From: Chryseobacterium sp.
Lineage (GTDB): Bacteria > Bacteroidota > Bacteroidia > Flavobacteriales > Weeksellaceae
Reading direction: 5' to 3'
NCBI RefSeq assembly: GCF_029240215.1
Contig: NZ_JARBTK010000003.1
Location: 62,001 to 126,000 of the forward strand
Length of the DNA: 64,000 nucleotides
Part shown: positions 25,341-35,151 of the stretch, in pieces
How the letters are laid out: every line of letters begins with the position of its first letter
How positions within the stretch are numbered: position 1 is the first letter of the stretch
Program-made: the position numbers and the translations under genes
The notes under the pieces: model-generated
Database searches by the model: none
The model's input: only the letters and a program-made list of their open reading frames with translations
What the model was told of the DNA's origin: nothing

Positions 25341-26540
25341 TCAAACCTTCACAAACCGATTCACAAACATCGCAGCTACAATATCTCCAACCGCATTCAA
25401 AACAGTAGCTAAAGGATCAACCAAAGTTCCGATGATGATCACAGCAGGAACAGCTTCCTGTGGCAACTGATATACTGAAATCATCAACATTTCACCAATA
25501 TAACCACCATTCGGAATTCCGCCGGCAACGATACTGACAAAAACAGTAATTCCTAAAGCTAACAAAAGATTTGATGGTTCAAAAAAATCTCTTCCGATAA
25601 TCTGAAAAGCCACATAAATTTTGATAATTGACGACATTGACGAACCATTCTTATGCAAAGTAGTTCCAATTGGGATTACAAGATTGGCAATCGAACTCGG
25701 AATACCAATTTTAGAAGCAGCAACTAAATTCGTGGGCATTGTTGCGAAGCTGCTGCAGGTACTCAAAGCGGTTAAAGTTGGCAAGATTGCATTCTTCCAG
25801 AAATCTTTAATTCCGTTTTTTCGGTCGGCAATAAATGCATAGAGTGAGAAAAATACAAAGAAATAAATAATTCCTGCGATATAATATAATCCTAAAGGTT
25901 TAGCGTAAAAACCGAAAAGCTGAGGTCCTAAAGTTGCCACCTGATACGCAAAATAGGCTCCTAAACCAATCGGAGCGATTTTCATAATCATTAAAAGCAG
26001 TTCCTTCATCACCTCATAACCTGATGCGATAAAAATTCTGAAAGGTTTTCCGCTGTCACCGGATTTTCTTGCTGCAAAACCCGTAAGGAAAGCAAAAATC
26101 AAAAGCGCCAACATATTTTTTCGTGAAAACAACTCCGTAAATTCTCCTACTGTGAAGAAACTAACAATCCGGTCACCCCAATTTTCTTCTTTACTTTGCT
26201 CGATCAGCATTTCCGAGTTTCCTGAAATTGATGAAACAGGAAATAAATAAACCATTCCGATTGTAAATATCGCAGCGATTAAAATGAAGAGTAAAAAGGT
26301 AAAAGACATGGTGAAAATGATCTTTCCAAACTTCGACTGCTGCTCTAGAGACGCTATGGAATTGGAAACCGCAAAAAATACCAACGGAACCACACTCACA
26401 AAAAGAAGATTCAGGAAAATGTCTCCCAAAGGTTTTATGTATTCCACAATCTGTGGCGAAACAATGCCGATAATGCTTCCGACAGTAATTCCTGCGAGCA
26501 AAAAAATGATTCCGGAATAGTTTTTTAAGACCTCTTTCAT
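25341..26540 (-). CDS. Dicarboxylate/amino acid:cation symporter (DAACS family)
   Basis: 399 residues, eight or more membrane spans plus the two re-entrant loops typical of the glutamate transporter fold. The substrate loop S-T-C-S-S-F-A-T-M-P (the S-S-x-x-T-x-P region) and N-L-V-I-P-I-G-T-T-L-H-K-N-G-S-S are present, as is the D-P-L-A-T-V-L-N-A-x-G-D cation/substrate helix. It imports C4-dicarboxylates or acidic/neutral amino acids with sodium or protons. The exact substrate (GltP, DctA or SstT type) is not clear from sequence. Confidence 0.9.
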   Translation of the reverse strand: MKEVLKNYSGIIFLLAGITVGSIIGIVSPQIVEYIKPLGDIFLNLLFVSVVPLVFFAVSNSIASLEQQSKFGKIIFTMSFTFLLFILIAAIFTIGMVYLFPVSSISGNSEMLIEQSKEENWGDRIVSFFTVGEFTELFSRKNMLALLIFAFLTGFAARKSGDSGKPFRIFIASGYEVMKELLLMIMKIAPIGLGAYFAYQVATLGPQLFGFYAKPLGLYYIAGIIYFFVFFSLYAFIADRKNGIKDFWKNAILPTLTALSTCSSFATMPTNLVAASKIGIPSSIANLVIPIGTTLHKNGSSMSSIIKIYVAFQIIGRDFFEPSNLLLALGITVFVSIVAGGIPNGGYIGEMLMISVYQLPQEAVPAVIIIGTLVDPLATVLNAVGDIVAAMFVNRFVKV

Positions 26541-26609
26541 TCAGTGATTTTTATCAAAGATAGATTTATTTTTAACAATTTATTAGATTATTTTTTAGTC
26601 TAATTTCTT

Positions 26610-26617
26610 TAAATTTG
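26610..26617 (+). promoter_or_regulatory. -7 box of the cbpA operon
   Basis: TAAATTTG, matching TAnnTTTG, 17 bases before the cbpA start. Confidence 0.5.
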
Positions 26618-26634
26618 AGTAAATATTCTTTTCT

Positions 26635-27549
26635 ATGGCTTATATAGATTACTATAAAATTTTAGGTATAGATAAAAGCGCAACGCCGGACGATATCAAA
26701 AAAGCGTACCGTAAGCTCGCAAGGAAACTCCATCCCGATCTCAATCCGGGCGATAAAGAAGCTGAAAAGAAATTCAAAGAGCTCAATGAGGCCAATGAAG
26801 TTCTGAGCAATCCAGAAAATCGTGCTAAATATGACAAATATGGTGAAAACTGGAAGCATGGCGAACAATATGAAAGAGCTCAACAACAGCAAAGACAGCA
26901 ATATCAGGGAGGGGATTCCGGAGGTGGATTTTCCGGTGCCGATTTTGGTGAAGGCGAAGATTTTTCAGATTTTTTCCAGAGTATGTTTGGCGGAGCAGGA
27001 GGTGGATTTGGAAGAAGCACAAGAGGAAGTGCTTCGGGGAAATTTAAAGGTCAGGATGTTCAGGCAGAATTGAATCTGAATTTGAGAGAAGCCGCAAAAT
27101 CGCATCAGCAGACTTTTGATATCAATGGTAAGAAAGTAAGAATTACGATTCCTGCAGGAGTTTATGATGGTCAGCAGATTAAACTGAAAGGTCATGGAAA
27201 TCCGGGTTTCAATGGCGGTCCGACCGGAGATTTGTATATCACGTTCAATATAATTCCTGATCCGAACTTTGAAAGAGCGGGAAATGATCTGAAAACCAAA
27301 GTCACAATTGATCTTTATACTGCAGTTTTAGGCGGAGATGTAAAAGTGGAAACATTGGAAGGAAGCGTTAACCTCAAAGTAAAACCCGAAACTCAAAACG
27401 GAGTGACCGTAAGACTGAAAGGTAAAGGTTTTCCCGTTTATAAAAAAGACGGCGAATTCGGTGATCTTTTTGTGACGTATGAAGTGAAGTTACCGACAAA
27501 TCTTACGCAACGACAGAAAGAACTTTTTGAACAACTTAAAAATTCTTAA
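26635..27549 (+). CDS. cbpA: DnaJ-family co-chaperone CbpA
   Basis: 304 residues. The J domain (1-70) has the H-P-D triad at 33-35, followed by a Gly/Phe-rich linker (90-135) and the two beta-barrel C-terminal domain. There is no zinc-finger region, so it is a class B J protein like CbpA rather than DnaJ. It stimulates DnaK ATPase. The gene is followed after 3 bp by cbpM, its dedicated modulator, which confirms the identity. Confidence 0.94.
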   Translation: MAYIDYYKILGIDKSATPDDIKKAYRKLARKLHPDLNPGDKEAEKKFKELNEANEVLSNPENRAKYDKYGENWKHGEQYERAQQQQRQQYQGGDSGGGFSGADFGEGEDFSDFFQSMFGGAGGGFGRSTRGSASGKFKGQDVQAELNLNLREAAKSHQQTFDINGKKVRITIPAGVYDGQQIKLKGHGNPGFNGGPTGDLYITFNIIPDPNFERAGNDLKTKVTIDLYTAVLGGDVKVETLEGSVNLKVKPETQNGVTVRLKGKGFPVYKKDGEFGDLFVTYEVKLPTNLTQRQKELFEQLKNS

Positions 27550-27552
27550 ATC

Positions 27553-27855
27553 ATGAGTGAAAGAATATCACGGGAAGAACTCGTAAAAATATACAATATA
27601 GAAATCACTTTTTTTGATGAACTGGTAGATAATGGTTTATTGAATGTAGAAACTGAAAATGAAATCCGGTATCTTTTATATCAGGATCTGCACGTTCTGG
27701 AAAGGTTTGTCAATTGGCACTATGATCTCGAAATCAATCTTCCGGGGTTGGAAGTCATTCACGATATGCTTCATAAAATGGAAGATCTCAGACAAAGAAA
27801 TCGCGAACTGATGAATAAACTTTCAGCAATTAGTAATAAATATGCGGATAATTAA
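27553..27855 (+). CDS. cbpM: Chaperone modulator CbpM
   Basis: 100 residues, MerR-like N-terminal helix-turn-helix (S-R-E-E-L-V-K-I-Y-N-I) and a helical tail with L-L-Y-Q-D-L-H-V-L-E-R-F and D-L-E-I-N-L-P-G-L-E-V-I. CbpM binds the CbpA J domain and blocks its action. It is 3 bp downstream of cbpA. Confidence 0.9.
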   Translation: MSERISREELVKIYNIEITFFDELVDNGLLNVETENEIRYLLYQDLHVLERFVNWHYDLEINLPGLEVIHDMLHKMEDLRQRNRELMNKLSAISNKYADN

Positions 27856-27886
27856 TTTAGTTTTGTAAACTTTTAATATCCATACT

Positions 27887-28423
27887 ATGTTTAAAATGAA
27901 CGACGATAAAATCATCAATTTACACATCAACAGAAAAGATTTTGAAGAGGTGTATCTCCATGGAAATCAGGGAAGCCTGTTTTTCTCGCCTTCCGTAAAA
28001 GGAAAATTCATTACGACCGCAGTTGTTGCTTTCATTTTGGCGATATTATTTGTTTTTAAAGATGATTTGAGTAAAGAGAAATTTGGAATCTTATACTTTG
28101 TAAGCTTTCTCTTTCTGTTGTGTGCAGTGTACCTTTCTTTGGCGATCAACAAAGTTTCAAAATGGAAAAAAGAAGTGGTAAAATATCTGAAAACGCTTGA
28201 AAATGCTGAGATTTATCAAATTCAATTTAATGCGAAGGTTTTCAAAGTAAATCTTAATAACGAAAAAGAAACAAGCCTTTGGACAGAATTTTCGGCTGCT
28301 GAGATTGATGATAAATTTATCGCTTTAGAAGGAAAATTCAATTATATGTTTCCGAAAAAATCAATGCAACCTTCGGATTTTGATTTGCTGAAGCAGGCTG
28401 TGAAGAAGAATGTTCAGAAATAA
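27887..28423 (+). CDS. YcxB-like membrane protein
   Basis: 178 residues: an N-terminal soluble strand region, two adjacent membrane helices at about 45-65 and 70-90, then a C-terminal domain ending L-W-T-E-F-S-A-A-E-I-D-D-K-F-I-A-L and F-P-K-K-S-M, which is characteristic of the YcxB family. Its function is unknown. It sits 31 bp after cbpM and may be in the same operon. A Met three codons in is an equal start candidate. Confidence 0.75.
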   Translation: MFKMNDDKIINLHINRKDFEEVYLHGNQGSLFFSPSVKGKFITTAVVAFILAILFVFKDDLSKEKFGILYFVSFLFLLCAVYLSLAINKVSKWKKEVVKYLKTLENAEIYQIQFNAKVFKVNLNNEKETSLWTEFSAAEIDDKFIALEGKFNYMFPKKSMQPSDFDLLKQAVKKNVQK

Positions 28424-28440
28424 ACATTTACAGACAATAA

Positions 28441-28474
28441 AAAAAATCAGAGTGTTTTTACTCTGATTTTTTAT
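28441..28474. terminator. Bidirectional terminator between YcxB and cysteine synthase-like genes
   Basis: AAATCAGAGT / ACTCTGATTT, 10-bp stem with a 6-nt loop, A run before and T run after; serves both converging genes. Confidence 0.8.
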
Positions 28475-28504
28475 TATTAAACTGATTACTAATTAATTTA
28501 AAAA

Positions 28505-29488
28505 CTAATCTAACCAACCCATTTCTTTCATCCACTCATCGTTGTAGATTTTTCCTACATATCTTGAACCGTGATCGTGAAGTAAAACAACAATCACATC
28601 ATCTTTTGTGAACTGATCTTTCATCTGAACCAAAGAAGCCATCGCACTTCCTGCAGAATATCCACAGAAAATTCCTTCTTCTTTTGCTAATTTTCTTGCA
28701 TAGATTGCTCCATCTTTATCAGTCACTTTTTCGAAATGATCGATAACCGACATATCGTAGTTTTCCGGAAGAATATCTTCGCCAATACCTTCTGTAATGT
28801 AAGTGTAAGCATTTCCTAAATTGATCTCCCCAGTTTCGTGAATTTCTTTTAAGATAGAACCGTAAGTATCAACTCCGATTATTTTAATATTTGGATTTTT
28901 TTCTTTAAAGTACATTCCACATCCGGTAATTGTACCGCCTGTTCCTGCTCCAACTAAAAAGTGAGTCAGTTTTCCATCGGTTTGTTCCCAGATTTCAGGA
29001 GCGGTAGACTCGTAATGAGCTGCTCTGTTTGATAAATTATCATATTGGTTCACATACCAACCGTTTTCGGTCTCTTTAGCCAATCTTTTTGAAACTGAAT
29101 AGTAAGAACGTGGATCGGTAGGTTTTACGTCAGTCGGACAAACGATAACTTCAGCACCCACTGCACGAAGAATGTCGCACTTTTCTTTAGATTGTTTTGC
29201 GTTAGTCACAAAAATACATTTGTAGCCTTTGATGATCGCTGCAAGAGCCAATCCCATCCCTGTATTTCCTGAAGTCCCTTCAATAATGGTTCCGCCTGGT
29301 TTTAATCTTCCGTCTTTTTCAGCATCTTCAATCATTTTCAGAGCCATTCTGTCCTTTACGGAATTTCCTGGGTTGAAAGTTTCTACTTTTGCAAGAACCA
29401 GTGCCGGGAAATCTTCTCCCAATACTTTATTAATCTTTACAAGAGGTGTATTTCCTATGGTTTCGAGAATATTTTCTGCGTATTTCAT
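28505..29488 (-). CDS. PLP-dependent cysteine synthase / cystathionine beta-synthase family enzyme
   Basis: 327 residues from the ATG giving M-K-Y-A-E-N-I-L-E-T-I-G-N-T-P-L; a longer frame to 29527 would start upstream of the promoter box. Lys45 in N-P-G-N-S-V-K-D-R is the PLP Schiff-base lysine; T-S-G-N-T-G and G-A-G-T-G-G-T-I-T-G bind the cofactor phosphate. The extended C-terminal portion (V-L-L-H-D-H-G-S-R-Y-V-G-K) is nearer cystathionine beta-synthase than CysK. It makes cysteine or cystathionine; which one is uncertain because no regulatory CBS domain is present. Confidence 0.88.
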   Translation of the reverse strand: MKYAENILETIGNTPLVKINKVLGEDFPALVLAKVETFNPGNSVKDRMALKMIEDAEKDGRLKPGGTIIEGTSGNTGMGLALAAIIKGYKCIFVTNAKQSKEKCDILRAVGAEVIVCPTDVKPTDPRSYYSVSKRLAKETENGWYVNQYDNLSNRAAHYESTAPEIWEQTDGKLTHFLVGAGTGGTITGCGMYFKEKNPNIKIIGVDTYGSILKEIHETGEINLGNAYTYITEGIGEDILPENYDMSVIDHFEKVTDKDGAIYARKLAKEEGIFCGYSAGSAMASLVQMKDQFTKDDVIVVLLHDHGSRYVGKIYNDEWMKEMGWLD

Positions 29489-29509
29489 ACTTGTTTTTTT
29501 TCTGCGGGG

Positions 29510-29517
29510 CAAAGATA
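29510..29517 (-). promoter_or_regulatory. -7 box of the cysteine synthase-like gene
   Basis: Minus-strand TATCTTTG, 21 bases before the ATG at 29488; it supports the shorter start. Confidence 0.6.
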
Positions 29518-29729
29518 CGGCTTTCAATTGATTTTGAGGCAGAGGAGGTATTAAATGAATTACAAGGTTTAAATAACATATATAAAGATTCCAAATTATT
29601 TTTATTTAATTATGGTTAATAAATTTAATTAAGAATGATAAAAAAATGTGCTTCTTGTCGTCAAAATTCTGAGTAAATCTGCTAAACTCAAATATGAAAA
29701 AACGATTTTTCTCTCTCAATCAAAAACCG

Positions 29730-29737
29730 TATTTTTG
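29730..29737 (+). promoter_or_regulatory. -7 box of purB
   Basis: TATTTTTG, 24 bases before the purB start. Confidence 0.55.
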
Positions 29738-29761
29738 CATATCTAAAAAGTAAAAGAAAGA

Positions 29762-31189
29762 ATGAATTCCTACAAAAATCCATTGGAAGAGCGCTATTCG
29801 AGCGAAGAAATGTTATTTAACTTTTCACATAATAACAAATTCCAAAATTGGAGAAAACTTTGGATTGCCCTTGCTGAAATCGAAAAAGACTTAGGTCTTG
29901 ACATCACAGACGAGCAAATCGCTGAGTTGAAAGCTAATGCTGAAAACATCGATTATGATAAAGCAGCAGAGTATGAGAAAAAATTCCGTCATGATGTAAT
30001 GGCGCACGTTCACGCTTATGGTGACGTTGCACCTTCAGCGAAGGGAATTATTCACTTGGGAGCAACTTCAGCTTTTGTAGGAGATAATACAGATTTAATT
30101 CAAATCCGTGACGGACTTTTAATTTTAAAGAAAAAGTTGGTTAACGTAATGAAAAATCTGTCTGATTTTGCCATTCAATATAAAGATCTTCCAACGTTAG
30201 GATTTACTCACTTCCAGCCGGCTCAGTTAACTACTGTTGGAAAAAGAGCCACACTTTGGTTACAAAGTTTAGTTCTTGATATTGAGGAACTTGACTTCTT
30301 CCTTGAAACTCTACGTTTTAGAGGAGTAAAAGGAACTACAGGAACTGCTGCAAGTTTCTTGGAGCTTTTCAATGGTGATTATTCTAAAGTAAAACATTTA
30401 GATAAAGAACTTTCAAAAAGATTCGGTTTCGAAAAAGTTTTCGGAGTTTCTGGGCAGACCTACGATAGAAAAATTGATGCTAAAGTTGTTGCTTTATTAG
30501 GAAATATCGCTCAATCTGCACACAAATTCACTAATGATTTACGTCTTCTTCAAAATCTTAAAGAAATTGAAGAACCTTTCGAAAAAAATCAAATCGGTTC
30601 ATCCGCAATGGCTTACAAACGTAATCCAATGAGAAGCGAAAGAATCGGAGCTCTAGCAAAATACGTAATGTCTTTGACGACAAGTTCTGCAATGGTGGCT
30701 TCAACTCAATGGTTCGAAAGAACTTTGGATGATTCTGCAAACAAGAGATTGACCATTCCACAGGCGTTTTTAGCGGTTGATGCGATTCTATTAATCTGGA
30801 ACAACATCATGAATGGAATCGTGGTGTATCCGAACAGAATCAACAAACATATTATGGAAGAACTTCCTTTCATGGCGACAGAATATATTATCATGGAAGA
30901 AGTAAAAGCAGGAGGTGATCGTCAGGAAATCCACGAGGTAATCAGAGTTCACTCAATGGAAGCGTCTAAAAAAGTAAAAGAAGAAGGTAAAGAAAATGAT
31001 CTGATCGAAAGAATCTTAAACGACCATTCTCTGAAATTAGATAAATCAAAATTAAAAGAGGTTTTAGATCCTAAAAACTTTATCGGTTTTGCACCAATTC
31101 AGACGGAAGAATTCATCGCCAATGAAGTTCAGCCGATCATTGATACCAACAAAGACCTGATAGGATTAGAAGCTGATCTTAAAGTATAA
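29762..31189 (+). CDS. purB: Adenylosuccinate lyase
   Basis: 475 residues of the fumarase/aspartase superfamily. It carries the signature S-S-A-M-A-Y-K-R-N-P around the flexible catalytic loop, T-S-A-F-V-G-D-N-T-D and T-H-F-Q-P-A-Q. It acts twice in purine synthesis: SAICAR to AICAR and adenylosuccinate to AMP. purL follows after a terminator and an intergenic element, so the two purine genes lie together but are probably separately transcribed. Confidence 0.96.
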   Translation: MNSYKNPLEERYSSEEMLFNFSHNNKFQNWRKLWIALAEIEKDLGLDITDEQIAELKANAENIDYDKAAEYEKKFRHDVMAHVHAYGDVAPSAKGIIHLGATSAFVGDNTDLIQIRDGLLILKKKLVNVMKNLSDFAIQYKDLPTLGFTHFQPAQLTTVGKRATLWLQSLVLDIEELDFFLETLRFRGVKGTTGTAASFLELFNGDYSKVKHLDKELSKRFGFEKVFGVSGQTYDRKIDAKVVALLGNIAQSAHKFTNDLRLLQNLKEIEEPFEKNQIGSSAMAYKRNPMRSERIGALAKYVMSLTTSSAMVASTQWFERTLDDSANKRLTIPQAFLAVDAILLIWNNIMNGIVVYPNRINKHIMEELPFMATEYIIMEEVKAGGDRQEIHEVIRVHSMEASKKVKEEGKENDLIERILNDHSLKLDKSKLKEVLDPKNFIGFAPIQTEEFIANEVQPIIDTNKDLIGLEADLKV

Positions 31190-31194
31190 ATCAT

Positions 31195-31220
31195 ATGCAG
31201 TCTTTTCGGCTGCATTTTTT
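31195..31220 (+). terminator. Intrinsic terminator after purB
   Basis: ATGCAG / CTGCAT stem with a 9-nt loop and T6. Confidence 0.65.
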
Positions 31221-31275
31221 ACTTTGTTCAATCTGTGTGATTAGCAAAGTTTGTGATAAAATGAAATTTAATAAT

Positions 31276-31351
31276 TAGGGCAGCTTTATCCGCTTGTAGT
31301 TTATCCTGAGCTTGTCGAAGGACCTCCGCTCAAGTCGGGCTGCGAAGGTTT
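31276..31351. repeat. Intergenic element with GAGCTTGTCGAAGG core
   Basis: GGGCAGCTTTATCCGCTTG, then TTTATCCTGAGCTTGTCG, then CTCAAGTCGGGCTGCGAAGG. It is richer in GC than the flanks and its ends can partly pair. It shares the GGGC...TATCC style of the element at 23996. No ORF. Probably a dispersed non-coding element between purB and purL. Confidence 0.45.
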
Positions 31352-31411
31352 GTCATTAATTAAATTTCAGTCAAAAAATTAAAAATAAATCTAATAAATA
31401 TCTGACATCTA

Positions 31412-34400
31412 ATGTCTAATAACAAAAGAATTTTCGTAGAAAAAAGAGGTATTTTCGATGTAGAAAGTCCAAAGATTTTTGATGAAGTAAAAGCGGTGGT
31501 TCCGTCTATCAAAAATGTAAAAGTGTACAATGTGTACGATATTTTCAATTTGAACGATGGCGAGTTCGGAAAAGTGGTTAATAGCACTTTCGTTGATCCT
31601 GTTACTGATATTTTACACGAAGAAAATCCTGCGCAAGGAATCCATTTTGCAATGGAATTTTTGCCGGGACAATACGATCAGCGTGCCGATTCTGCCCAAC
31701 AATGTATCGCTTTACTAACTGAAAATGAGAAGTCTAAAGTGAGAAGCGGTAAGTTGATCGAGTTTGAAGGTGTTTCTGAAGATGATTTAGCTAAAATCAA
31801 AGACCTTTTGATCAATAAAGTGGAATCTCAGGAGAAAGATTTATCAACGCTGAATATTCCTGCAGAAGAAACTCCGTCAAAAGTTTTGATTCACGACAAT
31901 TTCATCAATTTTGATGATGCTCAGTTGGAAGAATTCTTTAACAGTCACGGTTTTGCATTAGGTTTGGATGATTTGAAATTCATACAGGAATATTTTAAAA
32001 CTGAAAAAAGAAATCCTACGGAAACTGAATTAAAAGTTCTAGACACCTATTGGAGCGACCACTGTCGTCACACAACATTTGAAACGGAATTGTCAAATAT
32101 TGAATTCGAAGGACAGTTTAAACATACATTGGAAACTATTTTCAATGATTATATTGAAAAAAGAAAATTTTTAGGACGCGAATTAAAACCTATTTCTTTA
32201 ATGGATCTGGCAACAGTTTGCGGAAGATATTTCCATAAAACAGGCAATTTGGAGAACTTGGTAGTTTCTGACGAGATCAATGCCTGTACGATCCAGATTG
32301 AAGCTGAATACGATGGTAAAAAAGAACCGTGGTATTTATTATTCAAAAACGAAACACACAATCACCCTACAGAAATTGAGCCTTTTGGAGGTGCTTCAAC
32401 GTGTTTAGGTGGTGCGATCAGAGATCCTTTGTCCGGACGTTCTTTCGTTTTCCAGGCGATGAGATTGACGGGTGCTGCTGATGTTTTGGAGCCTGTAGAT
32501 AAAACTTTACCGGGGAAATTATCTCAAAAAACAATCACAAAACAGGCTGCAAACGGATATTCTTCTTACGGTAACCAAATTGGTTTGGCGACTACAATGG
32601 TTTCTGAAATCTATGATGAAGGCTACAAAGCCAAAAGAATGGAAGTTGGTTTCGTTGCCGGAGCGGTTCCTGTGGATTGGGTAAGACGTGAAAAACCTGA
32701 AGCGGGTGATTCTATCATCATTTTAGGTGGTGCGACAGGTCGTGATGGTGTTGGTGGAGCGAGCGGAAGTTCGAAAGAACAGGACGAAACTTCGATTCAC
32801 ACGATGAGTTCTGAAGTGCAGAAAGGAAATGCCGTTGAAGAACGTAAAATCCAGAGATTATTCAGAAATCCTGAAGTAACGAGATTAATTAAAAAATCAA
32901 ACGACTTCGGAGCGGGTGGAGTTTCTGTAGCCATTGGTGAAATCGCTGATTCTTTGGAAGTTAATTTAGATGTCCTACCTTTAAAATATGAAGGTTTGAA
33001 CGGAACTGAACTTGCAATTTCTGAATCTCAGGAAAGAATGGCAGTTGTGGTTGAACCAAAAGATAAAGAGCAGTTCATTAAATTCTGTGAAGCTGAAAAT
33101 ATTGTTGCCGTTGAGGTTGCAAAAGTAACAGATTCAGGAAGAATGCAGATGTTCTGGAAAGGTGATAAAATTGTTGATCTTTCAAGAGCTTTTTTAGATA
33201 CGAACGGGTGTTCAAAAAGCCAGGAGGTGAAAATTACTCACCTTAGTGAAGTAAAAGAAGAAACTCCATCATTCAATGAAGAGAATTTCTTAAAAATATT
33301 AAGCGATAAAAATGTTGCTTCTCAAAAAGGTTTGTTAGAAATGTTTGATTCATCGATTGGTGCGACTACGGTTGCGATGCCTTTAGGTGGAAAATATCAA
33401 CAGACTTTGATGGAAGGAAGTGTTCAGACATTGCCAATCATCGGAGCAAAAAATATCGAAACGGTTTCTTTGGCGAGTTGGGGATTCGATGCGGAGATTT
33501 CTAAGCAGAATTCTTTACTGGGATCTTCTTACGCAGTTGTAGAAAGTGTTGCGAAAATCGTTGCAATGGGTGGCGATTACAAAAATATCAGATTCAGTTT
33601 CCAAGAATATTTTGAGAAATTAGGTCAGAATCCAGAAAAATGGGGCAAACCTTTGGCTTCTCTTTTAGGAGCTTATGATGCTCAGATTAATTTCGGATTG
33701 GCTGCCATTGGAGGTAAAGATTCGATGAGTGGAACGTATCAGGATCTGAATGTTCCGCCAACGTTGATTTCTTTCGCTTGTGCTAATGGGGAAAAGAAAA
33801 ATATCATCTCTCCGGAATTTAAACAGGCAGGAAATAAACTGTGTTTCTTCAATCATATTCCACAGGAAAACGGGCTTCCAAACTATGAAAATTTGAAGGT
33901 GATTTTTGAATTGATTTTTGAAAATATTAAAGCCGGAAAAATAGTTTCTGTAAAAACAGTGAAAGAAGGTGGAGTTGCTGTTGCTTTAGCAAAAATGAGT
34001 TTCGGAAACAGATTAGGTGCTGAAATTAATATTGCAGATGATAATGTTTTACTTACTAAGAATATTGGAAGTTTAATCATAGAATCAACTGAAGAACTAA
34101 GTTCTGTTAATCTTCAATTAATCGGTGAGGTTCAAAATTTAAATGTTTTGAAAATCAATAATTTGAGTTTTGAAATTGAAAAATTACTTGAAGTTAATAT
34201 AAGAACATTTGAAAATCTTTTCCCTACATTTGAAAAAGAAAAATTAACGGTTGAAATTGATGAAAAATTCAACTCAATCAATCCAAGAAACGTCATTATT
34301 AAAAAACACGGAATTGCACAGCCAAGAGTTTTCGCTCCGGTCTTTCCAGGAACAAACTGCGAGTATGACACACTGAATGCATTCCAAAAAGAAGGCGCAA

Positions 34401-35110
34401 TTGTAAGCAGTTTGCCTTTGATTAATATCAATCATCAGTTGCTTGATGAAAGCATTGATGCATGGGTTGAAGAAATTAAACAGTCGCAAATTTTAGCATT
34501 CTCCGGAGGGTTTTCTGCGGGTGACGAACCGGATGGTTCTGCTAAGTTTATCGTGAATGTTTTGAAGAATGAAAAGATGCGAAATGCTGTTCACGAATTG
34601 CTCGACAGAGATGGAATGGTCATCGGAATCTGCAACGGTTTTCAGGCTCTGGTTAAATCCGGATTGCTGCCTTACGGAAGAATCAAAGATTTGGATGAAA
34701 ACTCTCCAACGTTGGCTCACAATGCAATCAGAAGACATATTTCTCAAATGGTCAACGTGAAAGTTCTGAATGACGAATCGCCTTGGTTGAAAGGAATGAA
34801 AGATCAGGTTTTTACCATTCCGATTTCTCACGGTGAAGGTCGTTTTATGGCTTCGGAAGAGGAAATTCATAAGTTATATGAGAATGGACAGATTGCTACT
34901 CAATATTTAGATTTAGACGGAAATGTTGCTCACGGAATGCCATTCAATCCAAATAATTCATTATTTGGAATTGAAGGGATTACAAGTCCGGACGGAAAAA
35001 TCTATGGTAGAATGGGACATCCTGAACGTTTTGCAGAAGGTTTGATGAAGAATATTCCAACTGCGAATTATCATAATATATTCAAAAACGGAGTTGAATA
35101 CTTCAAATAA
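31412..35110 (+). CDS. purL: Phosphoribosylformylglycinamidine synthase (large, fused type)
   Basis: 1232 residues, the long proteobacterial/eukaryotic-type FGAR amidotransferase with the synthetase and glutaminase in one chain. Visible are the N-terminal PurS-like part, the ATP-binding core (H-N-H-P-T-E-I-E-P-F-G-G-A-S-T), a second synthase half (G-G-K-D-S-M-S-G-T) and the C-terminal glutamine amidotransferase with P-V-F-P-G-T-N-C, the nucleophile Cys1074 in G-I-C-N-G-F-Q and S-H-G-E-G-R-F. It converts FGAR to FGAM. The last codons are followed within 14 bp by a hairpin that overlaps the next gene. Confidence 0.96.
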   Translation: MSNNKRIFVEKRGIFDVESPKIFDEVKAVVPSIKNVKVYNVYDIFNLNDGEFGKVVNSTFVDPVTDILHEENPAQGIHFAMEFLPGQYDQRADSAQQCIALLTENEKSKVRSGKLIEFEGVSEDDLAKIKDLLINKVESQEKDLSTLNIPAEETPSKVLIHDNFINFDDAQLEEFFNSHGFALGLDDLKFIQEYFKTEKRNPTETELKVLDTYWSDHCRHTTFETELSNIEFEGQFKHTLETIFNDYIEKRKFLGRELKPISLMDLATVCGRYFHKTGNLENLVVSDEINACTIQIEAEYDGKKEPWYLLFKNETHNHPTEIEPFGGASTCLGGAIRDPLSGRSFVFQAMRLTGAADVLEPVDKTLPGKLSQKTITKQAANGYSSYGNQIGLATTMVSEIYDEGYKAKRMEVGFVAGAVPVDWVRREKPEAGDSIIILGGATGRDGVGGASGSSKEQDETSIHTMSSEVQKGNAVEERKIQRLFRNPEVTRLIKKSNDFGAGGVSVAIGEIADSLEVNLDVLPLKYEGLNGTELAISESQERMAVVVEPKDKEQFIKFCEAENIVAVEVAKVTDSGRMQMFWKGDKIVDLSRAFLDTNGCSKSQEVKITHLSEVKEETPSFNEENFLKILSDKNVASQKGLLEMFDSSIGATTVAMPLGGKYQQTLMEGSVQTLPIIGAKNIETVSLASWGFDAEISKQNSLLGSSYAVVESVAKIVAMGGDYKNIRFSFQEYFEKLGQNPEKWGKPLASLLGAYDAQINFGLAAIGGKDSMSGTYQDLNVPPTLISFACANGEKKNIISPEFKQAGNKLCFFNHIPQENGLPNYENLKVIFELIFENIKAGKIVSVKTVKEGGVAVALAKMSFGNRLGAEINIADDNVLLTKNIGSLIIESTEELSSVNLQLIGEVQNLNVLKINNLSFEIEKLLEVNIRTFENLFPTFEKEKLTVEIDEKFNSINPRNVIIKKHGIAQPRVFAPVFPGTNCEYDTLNAFQKEGAIVSSLPLININHQLLDESIDAWVEEIKQSQILAFSGGFSAGDEPDGSAKFIVNVLKNEKMRNAVHELLDRDGMVIGICNGFQALVKSGLLPYGRIKDLDENSPTLAHNAIRRHISQMVNVKVLNDESPWLKGMKDQVFTIPISHGEGRFMASEEEIHKLYENGQIATQYLDLDGNVAHGMPFNPNNSLFGIEGITSPDGKIYGRMGHPERFAEGLMKNIPTANYHNIFKNGVEYFK

Positions 35111-35119
35111 CAATAAAAA

Positions 35120-35151
35120 GAAAATGGCTGTCATCAATGGCAGCCATTTTT
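35120..35151 (+). terminator. purL terminator hairpin overlapping the barstar-like start codon
   Basis: AAAATGGCTG pairs with CAGCCATTTT around a 10-nt loop, followed by further T. The A of the next gene's ATG is base 35124, inside the left arm, so the same bases encode M-A-V-I-N-G-S-H-F. It looks like a true terminator by shape. Confidence 0.7.

Noticed and set aside
35094..35123. TTG start of the barstar-like gene inside purL
   Set aside because: The extra residues (N-T-S-N-N-N-K-K-K) are low complexity and the family starts at V-I-N-G.
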